The notes beneath the pieces were generated by a model. That model was not told where the DNA came from. It worked only from the letters and a program-made list of their open reading frames with translations, and ran no database searches. Position numbers and translations under genes: made by a program. Positions 32,416 to 41,785 of a stretch of 64,000 nucleotides of DNA are shown piece after piece (the first letter of the stretch is position 1; every line of letters starts with the position of its first letter). The stretch spans positions 186,001-250,000 of the forward strand of contig CAWCUH010000001.1 in assembly GCA_963798655.1 (NCBI GenBank), read 5' to 3'. Source of the stretch: CAVSMC01 sp963798655. GTDB taxonomy: Bacteria > Pseudomonadota > Gammaproteobacteria > Burkholderiales > Casimicrobiaceae.

Positions 32416-34719
32416 CTATACGACCAGCTTGCGCAGCGTGTCGGGATTCGTGATGACGGCTTTCCTGCGCGCTCCCGACGCGCCATAGAGCGACGCCGGA
32501 GGATTCGTTTCCAGCCGCAACAGCACGGTCGACTGCGCGCAACGCCTGTCGAACGCGACGCCGACCTGGTCGCCGGCAATGGCGCCGAGCGTGAAGCACG
32601 CGTCGCCGAGCTTCGCGTTGAGCGGCGCGAGCACGTCGCTTTGAAGTCGATCTCCGATCGCGCCGTCGCCGGCGAGCTGGATGTCGTACGCTTGCGCCTT
32701 CGACGCGTGCGGCTGCGCGCTGATGATCGTCGGCAGGCCGACGAGCTCGCGCTGGACGCCGTCGGCAGCGTCGTTCGGCAGCCCGTCGACGACGACGACG
32801 ACGCGCCGGCCGGTCGAGCTCACGTGCGACAGGAAGAAGTCGCGCGAGAATTCGTCGGCGACCTTCGCGCCGATGGCCGCGATCGCCTCCTCTTCACTCG
32901 CCCAGCTTCCAACGCCCTTCGGCAGCGTCGTGTTGAAGTAGATTTCCTCGCCGGTCGCGCGCTCGATGCACTTCACCGTCCACGACGACAGCGTGTACTT
33001 GGTGATGACGACGCCCGACGCGTCGAGGCGCATCGAGAGCTTCTTGATCTTCGCCTCGCCGCGCACGGCGAAATCGGCGGCCGACGCACCGTCCGGCGCG
33101 TCCTCGCTCCACGTGCGGAAGCCGAACTGCTGGATACGTTTTTTCAGCAGGTTCTCGGCGACCGGCGACGGCTGCGACGGCGCGTCGGCGCGATCGGCGT
33201 CGCGCAGAGAGATCTGCACCGAAACGCGCGGATCGCCGTTCGCGCGGATCAACTCGATCCGCTCGTCGCGCGACATGTCGTTCAGCGACTGCTGCAGCGC
33301 GCGAACGTTGACGACCGCCTGCGTGGTGACCGACATCAGGCCGTCCTTGCCGACGCGTGGCTCGCTCTCGTGCACGACCGTGCTCACGAAGCGGCCGCTC
33401 TGCGACAACAGACGATCGGCGAGGAGGTCGTAGTTCTTCGCGATCGAGTTGCGGTCGAGCATCAGCATAAGCGCCTTCTCGACGAGCTGACTGCGCGAGT
33501 CGGCGCGCGCATCGCTCGCGAGCTGTGACTTGTCCGCCTGATAGCGCGGGCTCGCGGGATCCGCGATGCCGACGGCGGAGATCAACATCGTGCCGGGATC
33601 GACCACGACGGCCGAAGGCGTCGCGACCGGCTTCGCCGGCATCGTCGCTGCAACCGGCGCGTCAGGCGCGCTCTTCACGGCGACGCCGCCGTCGGGCGAT
33701 CGCGACTGCATCGCGTACCACACGCCGGCGCTGATCGCGACGGCGACGGCGAGCGCGGCGCCGGCGATCAGCGGCGTGCGCGAGCGAGGCGCGTTCGCTG
33801 CAATCGGCGACGCGGAAGCGATCGATCGGGCAACGGACGGCGCCGCGGCGGCGGGTGTCGGTCGCACGGTTGCGTCGGGATCGATGGCAGCGGAAGCCTC
33901 CGGCGCGCACCGGGCTGCGGCATTCAGCGCATCGGAGAATTCGCGCGCCGTCTGGAAGCGCTCGTCGGCGTTCTTCGCGAGCGCCTTGCGCATGATCGCG
34001 TCCATCGCCGGCGACACCTGCAGGTTCAGGTTCGACGGCGGCAGCGGCTCTTCCTTCAGAACCTTCTGCATGATCGTCGTCGACGATCCCGAAAACGGCC
34101 GCTCGCCGGTCAGGAACTGGTAGAGGATCACGCCGGCGGAGAACAGGTCCGAGCGTCCGTCGACCGGCAGCCCCATGATCTGCTCCGGCGACATGTACGC
34201 CGGCGTGCCGATCACCGTGCCGACTTGCGTCAGGTTCGAGGAGTCGACGTGCGCGATGCCGAAATCGGCGACCTTCACCGTGCCGTCGGCGAGCAGGAAC
34301 ACGTTCGCGGGCTTCACGTCGCGATGCACGACGCCCTGGCGGTGCGAGTAGTCGAGCGCGTCGAGGATCTGCGACATGATGCGCACGGTGTCGGACACCT
34401 TGAAGCGCTCGTTCGCCTCGAAGCATTCCTTCAGCTCGCGACCTTTCACGAGCTCCATCGCGATGAACCACGTGCCGCGGTCGACGTCGAAATCGTAGAT
34501 CGCGACGATGTTCGGATGCGTGAGGCGGCCGGCGGCTTCGGCCTCGCGGCGAAAGCGCGCGAGCAGGCTCTCGGCGGCGTCGCCCTGCAGCTGATCGGAG
34601 CGGATCGTCTTCAGCGCGACCGCGCGCTTGATCAGCGGGTCGAAGCCTTCGTAGACGACGCCCATCGCACCGCGGCCGAGCTCGCGGCGCACCTCGTACT
34701 TGCCGAGCTTTTCGGTCAT
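32416..34719 (-). CDS. Membrane Ser/Thr protein kinase with large extracytoplasmic domain
   Basis: This 767-residue protein has a Hanks-type kinase domain at residues 8-265: GRGAMG loop, K37, HRDVKPAN at 132-139, DFG at 152-154. A Pro/Ala linker, one membrane helix (about 316-337) and about 430 periplasmic residues follow. The last part (KKRIQQFGFRTW, ADFAVRGEAKIK, then VADEFSRDFF) resembles in outline the CsgG/lipoprotein-like protein encoded at 35658. It lies downstream of two such genes on the same strand, which suggests an envelope-sensing unit. Substrates are unknown. Confidence 0.85.
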   Translation of the reverse strand: MTEKLGKYEVRRELGRGAMGVVYEGFDPLIKRAVALKTIRSDQLQGDAAESLLARFRREAEAAGRLTHPNIVAIYDFDVDRGTWFIAMELVKGRELKECFEANERFKVSDTVRIMSQILDALDYSHRQGVVHRDVKPANVFLLADGTVKVADFGIAHVDSSNLTQVGTVIGTPAYMSPEQIMGLPVDGRSDLFSAGVILYQFLTGERPFSGSSTTIMQKVLKEEPLPPSNLNLQVSPAMDAIMRKALAKNADERFQTAREFSDALNAAARCAPEASAAIDPDATVRPTPAAAAPSVARSIASASPIAANAPRSRTPLIAGAALAVAVAISAGVWYAMQSRSPDGGVAVKSAPDAPVAATMPAKPVATPSAVVVDPGTMLISAVGIADPASPRYQADKSQLASDARADSRSQLVEKALMLMLDRNSIAKNYDLLADRLLSQSGRFVSTVVHESEPRVGKDGLMSVTTQAVVNVRALQQSLNDMSRDERIELIRANGDPRVSVQISLRDADRADAPSQPSPVAENLLKKRIQQFGFRTWSEDAPDGASAADFAVRGEAKIKKLSMRLDASGVVITKYTLSSWTVKCIERATGEEIYFNTTLPKGVGSWASEEEAIAAIGAKVADEFSRDFFLSHVSSTGRRVVVVVDGLPNDAADGVQRELVGLPTIISAQPHASKAQAYDIQLAGDGAIGDRLQSDVLAPLNAKLGDACFTLGAIAGDQVGVAFDRRCAQSTVLLRLETNPPASLYGASGARRKAVITNPDTLRKLVV

Positions 34720-34726
34720 CGCAAGC

Positions 34727-34770
34727 GAGGGTCAGAGTGCTGCTGCGCGGCAGCGCGCACTCTGACCCTC
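34727..34770. repeat. 44-bp palindromic repeat, copy 1
   Basis: Perfect 14-bp arms GAGGGTCAGAGTGC and GCACTCTGACCCTC enclose a 16-bp centre that itself can pair (GCTGC-GCG-GCAGC). An element with identical arms and identical total length but a different centre lies at 49296-49339. It occupies the gap between the kinase start and the preceding gene's stop, where it may act as a hairpin attenuator or terminator. Confidence 0.75.
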
Positions 34771-34777
34771 AGGTTCG

Positions 34778-35614
34778 TCACTTGTACTTGCTGTCGATCT
34801 CCCAGACCGACTTCTGCACGAGCCGCTGCACCATCGTGTCGAGCGACACGCCGCCCTGCTGCGAGTTAGACACGCCCATCACGGACTGCGATTTCGCGCC
34901 GACTTCCATCTTCTCCTCGGTGTAGCCGGTCGCGACCTGCTCGGTCGTCTCGGCGTTGATGACCTTGTAGCGCATGCCGATGACCCAGACGCTCGTCGCC
35001 TCGCCTTGATGCACCGAGCCCACGGAGGCGCTGCCGAGAGCACCCGCTTCGGCGCCGCCGCGCGAGCCGCTGAACGCGCCGAGAATGCCCATGACGTTGC
35101 CGATCGCGCGACCGTCGAAGCCTTGCTGCGCCGAGGCGACCTGCTCGGTCTTCAGGATGTCGAACTTGACGACGTACTTCGTCGTCTTGAGCTTGCCCAT
35201 CCGCAGGAACTTGCGCGCCTCGTTCGGATCGCCCAGGTTGTACGCGAGCTCGAACTCCTTCAGCAGCGGGCCGAGGTTCGAGCGCTCGAGCACCGGGAAG
35301 TTTGCGCTCGACAATTCGACCTCGCCGAAGTCCGCGATGTTGTTCGCCGTGAACTTCTGCAGGAACGTCGCGTTGTTGCTCTTGATCTCGCCGGGAATGA
35401 CGATGACCGCCGGCCCCTTGCGGTTGCGGTTCGTGTACTCGACGGCCTGGTAGATCGTCTGGTCGGCGGCGGCGTTCGCCTTCTGCGACGTGTCGCTGCC
35501 GGCGGTCGGCGAAGGATTGCCCCACTTCGGTTGCGCGATCGCGAGCGTCGCGGCCACGGCGAGCGCGATGCCCACGAGCGGCTTCACAACGCGGAGCTTG
35601 CTGCAGTCGTTCAT
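34778..35614 (-). CDS. CsgG-like exported protein
   Basis: This 278-residue protein has a signal peptide (hydrophobic, LAIAQPKWG cleavage region) but no lipobox Cys. The core (GPAVIVIPGEIKSNNATF, FGEVELSSANFPVLERSNL, LKTTKYVVKFDILKTEQV) fits the CsgG/HfaB-type fold of periplasmic or outer-membrane assembly proteins. A strong GGAGAGG site precedes the ATG. It sits between another such gene and the Ser/Thr kinase, probably as one operon. No curli subunit genes are present. Confidence 0.65.
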   Translation of the reverse strand: MNDCSKLRVVKPLVGIALAVAATLAIAQPKWGNPSPTAGSDTSQKANAAADQTIYQAVEYTNRNRKGPAVIVIPGEIKSNNATFLQKFTANNIADFGEVELSSANFPVLERSNLGPLLKEFELAYNLGDPNEARKFLRMGKLKTTKYVVKFDILKTEQVASAQQGFDGRAIGNVMGILGAFSGSRGGAEAGALGSASVGSVHQGEATSVWVIGMRYKVINAETTEQVATGYTEEKMEVGAKSQSVMGVSNSQQGGVSLDTMVQRLVQKSVWEIDSKYK

Positions 35615-35657
35615 CGTCCTCTCCTTTCGAACATCGTGCTATTTGCGAAGCGAGCCG

Positions 35658-36356
35658 CTACTTCGGCGGCCGCTTGCGCGCCGGCGCGTGACCGGTGCTG
35701 CTGCAATAGTCGGAGTAGAGCGTCGCGACCACTTCGTCAGCCTGCTCGTTCACGAGCGCGAGCGCCATCCGCTGCACGTCGGCGCCGGCATACGAGCTCG
35801 AGCTCGCCTGCGTATCGGACACGATGCGGCCGTCGCTCGACGACAGCGTGAAGCCCATGTCGACCGACACCTGGTTCACCGCCATCATCGGATTGCGCAT
35901 CGCCTGCGACGAAATCAGGCCGCGCAGCACGAAGCTCGCACCGAGGCGCTTCGCGGCGGAAAGCGCGGCGTCGGGATCGTTGCGAAAATACGCGTCGATC
36001 TCGGCCTGCTTGATCTGTGCTCGGATCTCTTCCGGCGTGTACGTGCGCAGGCCGAGCGTGCGCAAGCGCTTGTTGATCGCCTGGAAGTGCGCACCGTAGT
36101 TCTGCTGCTGCGCGCTGATGTAGCCGTTCGACTGGCGCTCGCCGATGACGACCATGATCTTCTTGCCCTTGAGCTCGGCACGGCACGGCGTCGACAACTG
36201 TTGCGCGATGCGATCGTCGCGCGCGTCGGCGGCCGCCTGGTCCGCGATGTCGTCCTCGGTCGGCTGCGAGAACTTGAAGCCCTCCGCCAGCGCGCCGTTC
36301 GTTGCGAGCGCGACTGTCGTGGACAGCAGCAGCAGTACAGTTCGAAACATCGGCAT
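35658..36356 (-). CDS. CsgG/LpoB-like exported protein
   Basis: This 232-residue protein has a signal peptide (MFRTVLLLLSTTVALATNGALA). The mature part shows an alternating fold (KKIMVVIGERQSNGYI, GLRTYTPEEIRAQIKQ, ASFVLRGLISSQ) and a C-terminal helix (VNEQADEVVATLYSDYC). It recalls CsgG/LpoB-like envelope proteins. Start is ATG 36356 or 36350, neither with a clear ribosome site. It is the first gene of the minus-strand run 36356-32416. Confidence 0.6.
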   Translation of the reverse strand: MPMFRTVLLLLSTTVALATNGALAEGFKFSQPTEDDIADQAAADARDDRIAQQLSTPCRAELKGKKIMVVIGERQSNGYISAQQQNYGAHFQAINKRLRTLGLRTYTPEEIRAQIKQAEIDAYFRNDPDAALSAAKRLGASFVLRGLISSQAMRNPMMAVNQVSVDMGFTLSSSDGRIVSDTQASSSSYAGADVQRMALALVNEQADEVVATLYSDYCSSTGHAPARKRPPK

Positions 36357-36634
36357 GAACGACACAGGAATGGCGCGATGCGCGGCGAGCTTCGAAGCGT
36401 AGCCGATCGACCGCCGGAAATCCACATGAAGATTCGACGCCTGCGGCAACCGTCTACGCGCGTTGCGCGGCCTGCGAGCATTGCGCGCGTTGCACGCAAT
36501 GCCGACGCGAGGCCCGTTCGCTGGAATTCTGCGGCGCCATGCCGTCGCCCACCCGCACCGCGTGGATCACCTGCGTCGAGCGATGAGGTACGCTTGAGGT
36601 TGCGCCCGACACACCCCATCTGCACCGCTTGCGC

Positions 36635-39600
36635 ATGAAGAACGCCGTGTTCCATCCCGCCGTCGACGCCTGGTTCGGCCTGCATTTCGCCGAGCCGACG
36701 GCGCCGCAGGCACGCGCCTGGCCACTGATCCAGGCCGGTCGCGACGTGTTGATCGCCGCGCCGACCGGCTCCGGCAAGACGCTCGCGGCGTTCCTCGCGG
36801 CGATCGACGCGCTGGTGCGCCGCGGCGTCGACGGCGGCCTCGCCGACGAAACGTCGGTCGTCTACGTATCGCCGCTGAAGGCGCTGTCGAACGACATCCG
36901 CAAGAATCTCGTGGCGCCGCTCGCCGGCATTCGCGCCGAGCTGCACGCGCAGGGCTTCGCCGATGTCGACATCCGCACGCTGGTGCGTACCGGCGACACA
37001 CCGGCCGCCGAGCGCACGCAGATGCGCAAGCGGCCGCCGCACATCGTCGTGACGACGCCGGAGTCGCTCTACGTGCTGCTCGGCTCGGAATCGGGACGGC
37101 GGATGCTTGCGACGACGCGCACGGTCATCGTCGACGAGATCCACGCGCTCGCCGGCAACAAGCGCGGAAGCCACCTCGCGCTGTCGCTCGAGCGGCTCGC
37201 GGCACTGACGCCTGCGCGGCCTGCGCGGATCGGATTGTCGGCGACGCAGAAACCGATCGAGGACATCGCGCGGTTCCTCGTCGGCGGGCATGGCGAATGC
37301 GAGGTCGTCGACACGGGCCACGTCCGCGCGCGCGATCTTGCGCTCGAGGTACCGGGCTCGCCGCTCGAAGCAGTGATGTCGCACGAGGTGTGGTCGCAGG
37401 TCTACGCGAAGCTCGCCGCGTTCGCGCAGGATCACCGAACGACGCTCGTGTTCGTCAACACGCGGCGGATGGCCGAGCGCGCGGCGCGGCACCTGACGGA
37501 GCTTCTGGGCGAAGGCCAAGTGATGGCGCACCACGGCAGCATGGCGAAGGAGTTGCGCCTGGCTGCCGAGCAGCGATTGAAGGCCGGCGAGTTGAAGGTG
37601 CTCGTCGCCACCGCGTCGCTCGAGCTCGGCATCGACATCGGCGACGTCGATCTCGTCTGCCAGATCGGCTCGCCGCGCTCGATCGCGGCGTTCCTGCAGC
37701 GCGCGGGGCGTGCGAGCCACCAGGTCGGCGGCGTGCCGAAGGCGCGCATCTTCCCGCTGTCGCGCGACGAGCTCGTCGAGTGCACGGCGATGCTCGACGC
37801 CGTGCGGCGCGGCGAGCTCGACCGGATTGCGATTCCCGCGAAGCCGCTCGACGTTCTCTCGCAGCAGATCGTCGCCGAAGTCGCGGCGAAGGAATGGCCG
37901 GAAGACGCGTTGTTCGACTTGTTTCGCGGCGCATATTCGTACTCGGATCTGTCGCGCGACGAATACCTCGACGTCGTGCGGATGCTCGCCGAAGGCTTCA
38001 GCACGCGGCGAGGCCACGGCGCGGCGTACGTGCATCGCGACGCGGTGAACGGCGTGCTGCGCGGCCGTCGCGGCGCCCGGCTCACCGCGCTCACGTCCGG
38101 GGGGGCGATTCCGGACAACGCGGATTACGACGTCGTGCTCGAGCCGGCCGGCCAGCATGTCGGTACGGTCAACGAGGACTTCGCCGTCGAGAGTCTCGCC
38201 GGCGACGTGTTCCAGCTTGGCAACACGTCGTACAGGATCCTTCGCATCGAAGCCGGACGCGTTCGCGTCGAGGATGCGCACGGACAGGCGCCGACGATAC
38301 CGTTCTGGCTCGGCGAAGCGCCCGCACGCACCGACGAGTTGTCGCAGGCGGTGTCGCGGCTGCGCGACGACGTCGGTCGTCATGGTGACAAGGGGTCCGC
38401 GCTCGATGCGCTCACGGCGCAGGGCGTCGTGCGCGCGGCCGCCGAGCAACTCGTCGACTACGTGTTTGCCGCGCGCGCGGCGCTCGGCGTGCTGCCGACG
38501 CAGAAGACGATCGTCATCGAGCGCTTCTTCGACGAGTCGGGCGGCATGCAGCTCGTGATCCACTCGCCATTCGGCAGCCGCGTCAATCGCGCATGGGGCC
38601 TCACGCTGCGCAAGCGCTTCTGCGTGAAGTTCGACTTCGAGCTGCAGGCGGCGGCGACCGAGGACGCGATCATCCTGTCGCTGTCGACGAGCCACAGCTT
38701 CCCGCTCGACGACGTCGCCCGCTACCTGCATTCGTCCAGCGTTCGCGACGTGCTCGTGCAGGCGATGCTCGCCTCGCCGATGTTCAACGCGCGCTGGCGA
38801 TGGATCGCCGGCACGTCGCTCGCGCTGCCGCGCTTCCGCGGCGGGCGCAAGGTGCCGGCGCCGCTGCAGCGGATGCGCGCCGAGGACCTGATCGCCGCGG
38901 TGTTTCCCGACCAGATCGCATGCGCGGACAACCTCGCCGGCGGCGATCGCGAGATTCCGGACCATCCGCTGGTGCGCCAGGTCGTGCACGACTGCCTGCA
39001 CGAGGCGATGGACGTCGAAGGCCTTGAGCGGCTGCTGCGCGCGATCGAGCACGGCGAAGTGAACGTCGTCGCGCGCGAGCTCACGTCGCCGTCTCCGCTC
39101 GCGCTCGAGATCCTCACCGCGCGGCCGTATGCGTATCTCGACGACGCGCCGCTCGAGGAGCGCCGCGTGCAGGCGGTTGTCGCGCGTCGCTGGCTCGACG
39201 AGGAGTCGGCGGCGGATCTCGGCCGGCTCGACAGCGCGGCAATCGAGCGCGTGAAGTCGGAGGCGTGGCCGGAAGCGACGAGCGCCGACGAGATGCACGA
39301 TGCGCTGCTCGGCGTCGCGTTCATCCGCGACGACGAGATGCGTCGCGGCGACGGTTGGCTCGCGTTTGCGCGCGAGCTTGCGGATGCGAAGCGGGCGACA
39401 CGATTGAACGGTGACCTCTGGGTGGCCGCTGAGCGCCTGCCGCAATTCGAGGCCGTGTATCCGGGCGCGACGCGCGACCCGGTCGTCGTGGCGCCGGACG
39501 AATTCGCGCAGCGCCCGTGGTCGCGCGACGACGCGATGGTCGACATCGTTCGCAGCCGCCTCGAGGCGCTAGGTCCGGTCACGAGCGAAGCCATCGCTGC

Positions 39601-40915
39601 AACGATGCGTGTCGACACCGATGACGTCGACGCGGCGCTCGCGAAGCTCGCGGCGCAAGGCGTCGCGATGAGTGGCATGTTCACGCCGGGCGCCGGCGAA
39701 ACCGAATGGTGCGATCGGGGGCTGCTCGCCCGGATCCATCGTTATACGGTGAAGCGGCTGCGCGACGAGATCGAGCCCGTGTCCACACGCGATTTCGTTC
39801 GCTTCCTCACGCGCTGGCAGCACGCTGCGCCGGCGGAGCGGCGGCAGGGACCGGACGCGCTCGATGCGATCATCGCGCAGCTGCAGGGCTTCGAGGCGCC
39901 GGCGGCCGCGTGGGAGGCCGACATCCTGCCGGCGCGGCTCGACAACTATGACTTCACGTGGCTCGACGACCTCTGCCTGTCGGGGCGCGCCGTGTGGGCT
40001 CGGCTCACGGTGCCGTCGGGCCCGTCCAGCAGTCCGGCGCCGATTCGCACGACGCCGGTCGCGCTGCTGCCGCGGCGCGCTGCGCCCGCCTGGGGCCGCG
40101 CGGCGCCGGCGCCCGATGCGCAGCCGGCACTCAGTTCGCGCGCACGCGCAGTCGCCGACCATCTGCGCGCGCAGGGCGCGTCGTTCTTCGACGAGATCGT
40201 GGAGGCGACCGGACTGTTGCGCACGCAGATCGAGGATGCGCTCGGCGAGCTGGTCGCGCTCGGCGTCGCGACGTCGGACAGCTTCGCGGGCTTGCGCGCA
40301 TTGCTCACGCCGTCGGAGAAGCGCAGGCCGTTCGGCGGCGGCAAGCGCCATCGCCGGGCGCTGTTCGGCATCGAGGACGCGGGACGATGGACGCTCGTCA
40401 AGAGGCCGCTGCGCGGCGAATCGCACGACGCGCCGACGGTCGAGCACATCGTGCACGCGCTGCTGCGCCGCTACGGCGTCGTGTTCTGGAAGATCACCGC
40501 GCGTGAAGCCGCGTGGCTTCCGCCGTGGCGCGACCTGCTACGCGTGCTGCGCAGGCTCGAGGCGCGTGGCGAGATCCGCGGCGGACGTTTCGTCGCAAGC
40601 GTGTCCGGCGAGCAGTTCGCGCTGCCCGAAGCGGTTCCGCTGTTGCGCGAGGCGCGCCGCGCGCCGCCGACCGGTGCGCTCGTTTCCGTCAGCGCCGCCG
40701 ACCCGTTGAATGTCATCGGCACGCTTCTACCGGGGTCGCGCGTGCCGGCGCTCGCGGGCAACCGCGTGCTGCTGCGTGACGGCGTGGCGATCGCGACGCT
40801 CGTCGCCGGCGACATCCAGTGGCTCGAACAGCTCGAGCCCGCCGACGCGCGAGCGGCCGAGGATGCGCTCGTCAAGCGCCACGTGGGCTCTCCGCTGCTC
40901 GCCTATCTGCGCTAG
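36635..40915 (+). CDS. lhr: Lhr-type large ATP-dependent helicase
   Basis: This 1426-residue superfamily-2 helicase has Walker A APTGSGKT (residues 42-49) and DEIH (167-170). The SAT-type motif is GLSATQKP. Motif VI resides in SIAAFLQRAGRASHQ. A long Lhr C-terminal region (winged-helix and DUF-type domains) completes the full-length bacterial Lhr arrangement. Lhr proteins translocate 3'-5' and unwind RNA:DNA or DNA repair intermediates. ATG 36635 is used, and a TTG two codons upstream is possible. It stands alone on its strand. Confidence 0.92.
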   Translation: MKNAVFHPAVDAWFGLHFAEPTAPQARAWPLIQAGRDVLIAAPTGSGKTLAAFLAAIDALVRRGVDGGLADETSVVYVSPLKALSNDIRKNLVAPLAGIRAELHAQGFADVDIRTLVRTGDTPAAERTQMRKRPPHIVVTTPESLYVLLGSESGRRMLATTRTVIVDEIHALAGNKRGSHLALSLERLAALTPARPARIGLSATQKPIEDIARFLVGGHGECEVVDTGHVRARDLALEVPGSPLEAVMSHEVWSQVYAKLAAFAQDHRTTLVFVNTRRMAERAARHLTELLGEGQVMAHHGSMAKELRLAAEQRLKAGELKVLVATASLELGIDIGDVDLVCQIGSPRSIAAFLQRAGRASHQVGGVPKARIFPLSRDELVECTAMLDAVRRGELDRIAIPAKPLDVLSQQIVAEVAAKEWPEDALFDLFRGAYSYSDLSRDEYLDVVRMLAEGFSTRRGHGAAYVHRDAVNGVLRGRRGARLTALTSGGAIPDNADYDVVLEPAGQHVGTVNEDFAVESLAGDVFQLGNTSYRILRIEAGRVRVEDAHGQAPTIPFWLGEAPARTDELSQAVSRLRDDVGRHGDKGSALDALTAQGVVRAAAEQLVDYVFAARAALGVLPTQKTIVIERFFDESGGMQLVIHSPFGSRVNRAWGLTLRKRFCVKFDFELQAAATEDAIILSLSTSHSFPLDDVARYLHSSSVRDVLVQAMLASPMFNARWRWIAGTSLALPRFRGGRKVPAPLQRMRAEDLIAAVFPDQIACADNLAGGDREIPDHPLVRQVVHDCLHEAMDVEGLERLLRAIEHGEVNVVARELTSPSPLALEILTARPYAYLDDAPLEERRVQAVVARRWLDEESAADLGRLDSAAIERVKSEAWPEATSADEMHDALLGVAFIRDDEMRRGDGWLAFARELADAKRATRLNGDLWVAAERLPQFEAVYPGATRDPVVVAPDEFAQRPWSRDDAMVDIVRSRLEALGPVTSEAIAATMRVDTDDVDAALAKLAAQGVAMSGMFTPGAGETEWCDRGLLARIHRYTVKRLRDEIEPVSTRDFVRFLTRWQHAAPAERRQGPDALDAIIAQLQGFEAPAAAWEADILPARLDNYDFTWLDDLCLSGRAVWARLTVPSGPSSSPAPIRTTPVALLPRRAAPAWGRAAPAPDAQPALSSRARAVADHLRAQGASFFDEIVEATGLLRTQIEDALGELVALGVATSDSFAGLRALLTPSEKRRPFGGGKRHRRALFGIEDAGRWTLVKRPLRGESHDAPTVEHIVHALLRRYGVVFWKITAREAAWLPPWRDLLRVLRRLEARGEIRGGRFVASVSGEQFALPEAVPLLREARRAPPTGALVSVSAADPLNVIGTLLPGSRVPALAGNRVLLRDGVAIATLVAGDIQWLEQLEPADARAAEDALVKRHVGSPLLAYLR

Positions 40916-41066
40916 ATCAACGCCGCTCGCCAGGCGGGCGCACAGCGGTCGCGCGATCGGCGAGCGCGATGCATGCCATCCGAAACTACGATTGGATCGC
41001 TGCCGGCGATAGCCGTACGCTGTGACTGTGCGCGTTACAGCGCGCTTTTGCAGAAGAGGTATCGCA

Positions 41067-41342
41067 ATGGAACTGTCGTCCGCACTCCCGCGCGATTACT
41101 GGACCCATCTGCCGCATCATGTGGTCGAGGGCAGCGTGTGGTTGCGCATCGCGTTCATCGCGCTGTCGGTGTTTGCCTCGGCGAGCGTCGTTCTTGCGAA
41201 CGGCGAGGCGCCGCCGATGAAGGCCGCCGCATGGGCGATCGTGTCGGCTGCTGCAACGTATTTCGCCTTTCGCCGCTGCTGCACGCTGTTCAGCCGCGAA
41301 GAGGCGGCGATCGACGGCGAGACGCAGCTCGCGCGCGACTGA
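41067..41342 (+). CDS. Small two-helix membrane protein
   Basis: This 91-residue protein has a GAGGT site before the ATG. Two hydrophobic helices (about residues 31-46 and 56-70) are separated by a short loop. The C-terminal tail is charged and acidic (SREEAAIDGETQLARD). No family recognised. It lies alone between lhr and a convergent hypothetical gene. Confidence 0.55.
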   Translation: MELSSALPRDYWTHLPHHVVEGSVWLRIAFIALSVFASASVVLANGEAPPMKAAAWAIVSAAATYFAFRRCCTLFSREEAAIDGETQLARD

Positions 41343-41356
41343 AGCGCTGGGCCCGA

Positions 41357-41674
41357 CTAGGCGACGGCGCGGCGAGCGCCGTACGCGAGCACGTCCATCA
41401 TGTCGGCGAACTTCGACCAGTCGAGGCGCTTGCTTCGTTTCTTGCTTCGCCCTGACCAGTACAGCGAGCCGCGGCCGATCTCGAGCTCGCCGATCTTGTC
41501 GCCCGCCGCGTAGATCTGCAGCCGAAGCGACGAGCGTGCTTTCGCGAGCTCGAAGTTGTCGAGGCTCGCGCGAACCTCGTGCCGGCGCGCTCGCGCCGCC
41601 CGCGTCTTGACGGCACGTCTCGGCGCCCGCTTCGCTGCACGCGTGCGTCCATCCCTACGCTTCGTCGTCGCCAT
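41357..41674 (-). CDS. Hypothetical protein with basic N-terminus
   Basis: This 105-residue protein has a strongly basic first 38 residues (KRRDGRTRAAKRAPRRAVKTRAARARRH), which could contact nucleic acid. A compact alpha/beta part follows (SLDNFELAKARSSLRLQIYAAGDKIGELEIGRGSLYW). It is convergent with the small membrane protein (14-bp gap). I do not recognise a family, but the C-terminal half looks like a real domain. Confidence 0.55.
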   Translation of the reverse strand: MATTKRRDGRTRAAKRAPRRAVKTRAARARRHEVRASLDNFELAKARSSLRLQIYAAGDKIGELEIGRGSLYWSGRSKKRSKRLDWSKFADMMDVLAYGARRAVA

Positions 41675-41785
41675 GGAGGCCTCCGTCCCGACACGAAATG
41701 CCGGTACGCTACTCGCTTTCCGCGCGACCGGGAGAGCTCGCGTGCAGCGGATGCAACCGCGCCCGGGTACCGCACTCCAACGCTG

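Noticed and set aside
35915..39445. 1176-codon minus-strand open frame antisense to the Lhr helicase
   Set aside because: Low-complexity Arg/Ala/His composition with no motifs, and it also crosses into the CsgG/LpoB-like gene. It is a by-product of third-position GC bias.
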